A stretch of DNA of 32,472 nt from Deltaproteobacteria bacterium (GTDB taxonomy: Bacteria; Desulfobacterota; GWC2-55-46), in the NCBI GenBank assembly GCA_016218095.1, contig JACREV010000048.1, forward strand, positions 1 through 32,472, in the 5' to 3' direction. The position numbers were made by a program, and so were the translations under genes. The notes beneath the pieces are model-generated. The model saw nothing but the letters and a program-made list of their open reading frames with translations. It was not told where the DNA came from and searched no databases. Positions 29,668 to 32,472 of this stretch are shown here, piece by piece (position 1 is the first letter of the stretch; each line of letters opens with the position of its first letter).

Positions 29668-32472
29668 ATGAAGAACCTTTCTCTATCCCAGAAGGCCCTT
29701 TTGGCGGTCTTCATCATACTGCTCCCGATAACCCTCACCTTCGTCTACGGCTACAGGAAAAACAAGGAGCAGTTGAAGGGCGCGGTCCTCAAAGAGATGA
29801 CCGTCATAGCCGAGGCCTACGAGGGGCAGGTCCTGCAACACCTCGATGTCGTAAAGAGGCGTGTCGCGGGTCTCTCCGCCGACAAGTCGATAAAGGCGTT
29901 CGCTAGGGAGGCCGTTGCCGGAAAGAAAGGCTCCGCAGGGCGCTTGGCGTCCTATTTCATCAGTGAAAACGCCGAATACGGTATCGGCATAAAGACGATA
30001 AGCCTGATTTCCCCCGTTGGAAGGGTCCTCGCCTCGACCGACCCGTCCAGGGTCGGTCAGGACCGTGCTCTCAATGAGAGTTTCTTAAGGGGCTCCTCAA
30101 ATACCTCGATAGCCGAGGAGAAGAACATCGGCTCCGGCATCCCCGAGATCGCGATCTCCGCGCCGGTGCTCGACGGGGCCTCCGGCGGCCTCTTGGGCGT
30201 GATAACGGCCACGGTCCCCTTTTCAGATTTGAACCGCCTTCTAAGCGGCGAATCCAACAAGGAGCTCGGCGCCCTTTCATGGTCAAAGGGCAGGCACGAG
30301 ACCATGGAGGTATATCTCGTCAACCGCGACCGCGTCATGCTCACCGACTCGATATTCATCAAGGACGCGGCGATGAGGCAGAAGGCCGCCACCGACCCGG
30401 TCGGCAAGTGCCTGGAGGCCGGCATCGAGATGACGGGCTTCTACAAGGACTACAGGGGCATTGAGGTCGCCGGGGCATCGATGTGCTTCCCCGGGGTCGG
30501 CTGGACGCTCCTTGTCGAGACCGACGAGTCCGAGGTCGTGCGCCCGGCTGAAGAGATGCTCAAAAGCGCGGTCATAGGCGCGGCCATGGCCGGCATCCTC
30601 ATCATCGCGTTCTATATCCTGATCATAAGAAAGATGGTCAAGAGGGTCGGCAGGCTCGCCAAGGCCGCGGGCGAGATAGCCTCAGGCAACTACGACGTGG
30701 CCCTTCAGGTGAAATCTCTCGATGAGATAGGCGAGCTCAACATGGCCTTTAACACGATGGCCCGGGACATAAGGGAGAGGAACGCCGAGATCTTGATGGA
30801 AAAGGACAGGGCGCGCATGTACCTCGACCTCGCCGGCGTAGTCATCGTCGCCATCGGGCTCGATGAGAAAGTGAGGCTCATAAACAGGAAGGGGTGCGAT
30901 CTCCTGGGACTGCGCGCAGAGTACATAATAGGGTTGAACTGGTTCGAGAGCTTCGTCCCGGAGCATTCGCGCGAGGAGATGAGGGAGTGTTTCAGGAGGT
31001 ACCTTAAAGGCGAGGAGAAGACCGACTATTACGAAAAAGACATAGTGACGGCCGAGGGGGGAGTGAGGACCGTCGCCTGGCACAACACGGTCCTCCGGGA
31101 CCTGTCCGGCGCGGTCATAGGCACCCTCTCCTCCGGCGAGGACGTTACCGATAAGAGGAGGGCCGAGGAGGCCTTAAGGATATCCGAGAGAAAGTACAGG
31201 ACCATCCTCGATGAGTCGAGGGACGTCATATTCGTCGCCACACCCGATCTAAGGCTCATGGACCTGAACCCGGTGGCCGAGGAGGTCTTCGGGTACCGGC
31301 TCACGGAGCTCGTCGGAAAGCGCCTCGAAGGGTTGTTCATAGAGGAATCGGACCGGGAGAGGTTCAAGGGCGCGATCCGGGAAAGGGGGGAGGTCAAGGG
31401 GTTTGACGCGCGCGTGAGGAAAAAAGACGCTCAGGAGATATGGCTCTCGATCTCGGCCAGGCGCGTCGAGGAGACCGGCGGCCCCATATGCCGGGGCATA
31501 ATGCGCGACATAACGATGCATAAGCACCTCGAGGCCCAGCTCCTCCAGGCCCAGAAGATGGAGGCGGTGGGTCAGCTCACGGGGGGCATCGCCCACGACT
31601 TCAACAACATCCTTACGGCCATCATGAGCTCGGCGGGCCTCCTCGAGCTCATGCTCCCGGGTGAATCGAAGCAGATGCACTACGTCCGCCAGATCGTGTC
31701 GTCGGCGGAAAGGGCCTCGAACCTCACCCGCGGGCTCCTCGCCTTCAGCAGGAAGACGCTCGTGGAATTGAAACCCGTAAGGGTGAACGAGATAATAAGG
31801 AACACCGAGAGGCTCCTCTCCCGGCTCATAGGCGAGGACATCGACTTCAAGGTCTCGCTTACGGACGCCGACCCGGTGGTCACGGCCGACGTCTCCCAGA
31901 TAGAGCAGGTCCTCATGAACCTCGCCACTAACGCAAGGGACGCCATGCCCTCCGGGGGCGCGCTCTCCATCTCGACCGGGACGATAAGCCTCGCCCACGA
32001 GTCGATGAAGGAACAGGCCTACATGCGCCCCGGCGAATACGCTCTCATTACCGTCTCCGACACCGGCACAGGCATGGAGAGAAGGGTGGTCGAGAGGATC
32101 TTCGACCCGTTCTTCACGACAAAAGAGGTCGGCAAGGGCACCGGGCTCGGCCTCGCCATCGCCTACGGCATAATGAAACAGCACAACGGCTACATAAACG
32201 TCTACAGCGAGCCGGGGGTCGGAACCCAGTTCAAGCTGTATCTGCCTCTGGCCGGGATAAAGGCCGAAGAGGAGGATAAGATAAGGTCCGAGGCCCCCCA
32301 GGGCGGGACGGAGACGATACTCCTTGCCGAGGACGACGCGGAGGTGAGGAACCTCATAAAGGCCCTTCTCGAGGAGTTCGGCTACACGGTCATCGAGGCG
32401 GGAAACGGCGAGGAGGCGGTAAGGAAGTACGCGGAGCTGGGCAAAGATGTCGACTTGCTCGTCCTCGACGTC
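29668..32472 (+). CDS. Membrane hybrid sensor histidine kinase (Cache-HAMP-PAS-PAS-HisKA-HATPase-REC), 3' end outside window
   Basis: 935 codons are visible with no stop. TM1 is about 9-27, then a periplasmic double-Cache-like sensor (about 33-295, with [19 protein letters not shown] and [23 protein letters not shown] typical of dCache), TM2 about 304-325, HAMP about 325-378, two PAS domains (about 390-505, 515-630), HisKA with H643 in [11 protein letters not shown], and a HATPase with [10 protein letters not shown] receiver domain then begins ETILLAEDD and is cut right at the phosphorylation site; LLVLDV ends the window, D934 being the acceptor. Its catalytic core closely resembles the kinase at the left edge. 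It senses a small extracellular ligand by family; the ligand is unknown. Confidence 0.95.
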   Translation, partial: MKNLSLSQKALLAVFIILLPITLTFVYGYRKNKEQLKGAVLKEMTVIAEAYEGQVLQHLDVVKRRVAGLSADKSIKAFAREAVAGKKGSAGRLASYFISENAEYGIGIKTISLISPVGRVLASTDPSRVGQDRALNESFLRGSSNTSIAEEKNIGSGIPEIAISAPVLDGASGGLLGVITATVPFSDLNRLLSGESNKELGALSWSKGRHETMEVYLVNRDRVMLTDSIFIKDAAMRQKAATDPVGKCLEAGIEMTGFYKDYRGIEVAGASMCFPGVGWTLLVETDESEVVRPAEEMLKSAVIGAAMAGILIIAFYILIIRKMVKRVGRLAKAAGEIASGNYDVALQVKSLDEIGELNMAFNTMARDIRERNAEILMEKDRARMYLDLAGVVIVAIGLDEKVRLINRKGCDLLGLRAEYIIGLNWFESFVPEHSREEMRECFRRYLKGEEKTDYYEKDIVTAEGGVRTVAWHNTVLRDLSGAVIGTLSSGEDVTDKRRAEEALRISERKYRTILDESRDVIFVATPDLRLMDLNPVAEEVFGYRLTELVGKRLEGLFIEESDRERFKGAIRERGEVKGFDARVRKKDAQEIWLSISARRVEETGGPICRGIMRDITMHKHLEAQLLQAQKMEAVGQLTGGIAHDFNNILTAIMSSAGLLELMLPGESKQMHYVRQIVSSAERASNLTRGLLAFSRKTLVELKPVRVNEIIRNTERLLSRLIGEDIDFKVSLTDADPVVTADVSQIEQVLMNLATNARDAMPSGGALSISTGTISLAHESMKEQAYMRPGEYALITVSDTGTGMERRVVERIFDPFFTTKEVGKGTGLGLAIAYGIMKQHNGYINVYSEPGVGTQFKLYLPLAGIKAEEEDKIRSEAPQGGTETILLAEDDAEVRNLIKALLEEFGYTVIEAGNGEEAVRKYAELGKDVDLLVLDV

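Overview
The window is a gene-dense bacterial chromosome segment with high G+C throughout, except for one lower-G+C island at about 9,190-11,120. The native genes strongly favour AGG for arginine and ATA for isoleucine. That codon habit, together with many sensory kinases, a TatBC pair, HrpB and a GTCATTGCGAG-type palindromic repeat, fits an uncultured Desulfobacterota/Nitrospirota-like lineage. No rRNA or marker gene is present, so the phylum is only a guess.

Layout. 1-6437: a hybrid histidine kinase cut by the left edge, overlapping an HD-GYP response regulator (c-di-GMP turnover), then a b-type cytochrome and an OmpR-family regulator/kinase pair. 6732-8189: three poorly characterised genes (a small HAD-like protein with a substituted catalytic Asp, a Cys-cluster protein, a PD-(D/E)XK nuclease-like protein). 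8293-9117: an aldo/keto reductase with a leaderless-looking promoter. 9194-11081 (minus): a type II restriction-modification island made of a NotI-family endonuclease and a D12-class adenine methylase. 11246-12596 (minus): pirin and thiol peroxidase. 12680-12965: a large imperfect palindromic element. 13025-15395: a lipoprotein, a rhomboid protease and a nicotinate phosphoribosyltransferase, followed by a small membrane protein on the other strand.

15980-20092 is a tight three-gene surface-glycosylation operon: a methyltransferase-like/GT2 fusion, a SAM methyltransferase and a TMTC-like GT-C membrane protein with TPRs. It is followed by a palindromic repeat, then a universal stress protein with tatB and tatC (20458-22041). 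22174-22478 is bounded by two inverted copies of a palindrome. 22558-24702 (minus) encodes a sugar-nucleotide epimerase and a Wzz-type chain-length protein. 25102-27621 (minus) is hrpB. Divergent from it, 27732-28928 encodes a close relative of eukaryotic bifunctional 6-phosphofructo-2-kinase/fructose-2,6-bisphosphatase. A small conserved-looking protein, a textbook terminator and a strong promoter lead into a second hybrid kinase cut by the right edge at its receiver-domain phosphorylation site.

The best candidates for unusual biology are the fructose-2,6-bisphosphate enzyme in a bacterium, the NotI-type nuclease paired with an adenine (not cytosine) methylase, the GT2/GT-C glycosylation operon and the two intergenic palindromic elements. 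All function calls come from reading motifs. No database search, folding calculation or alignment was run.
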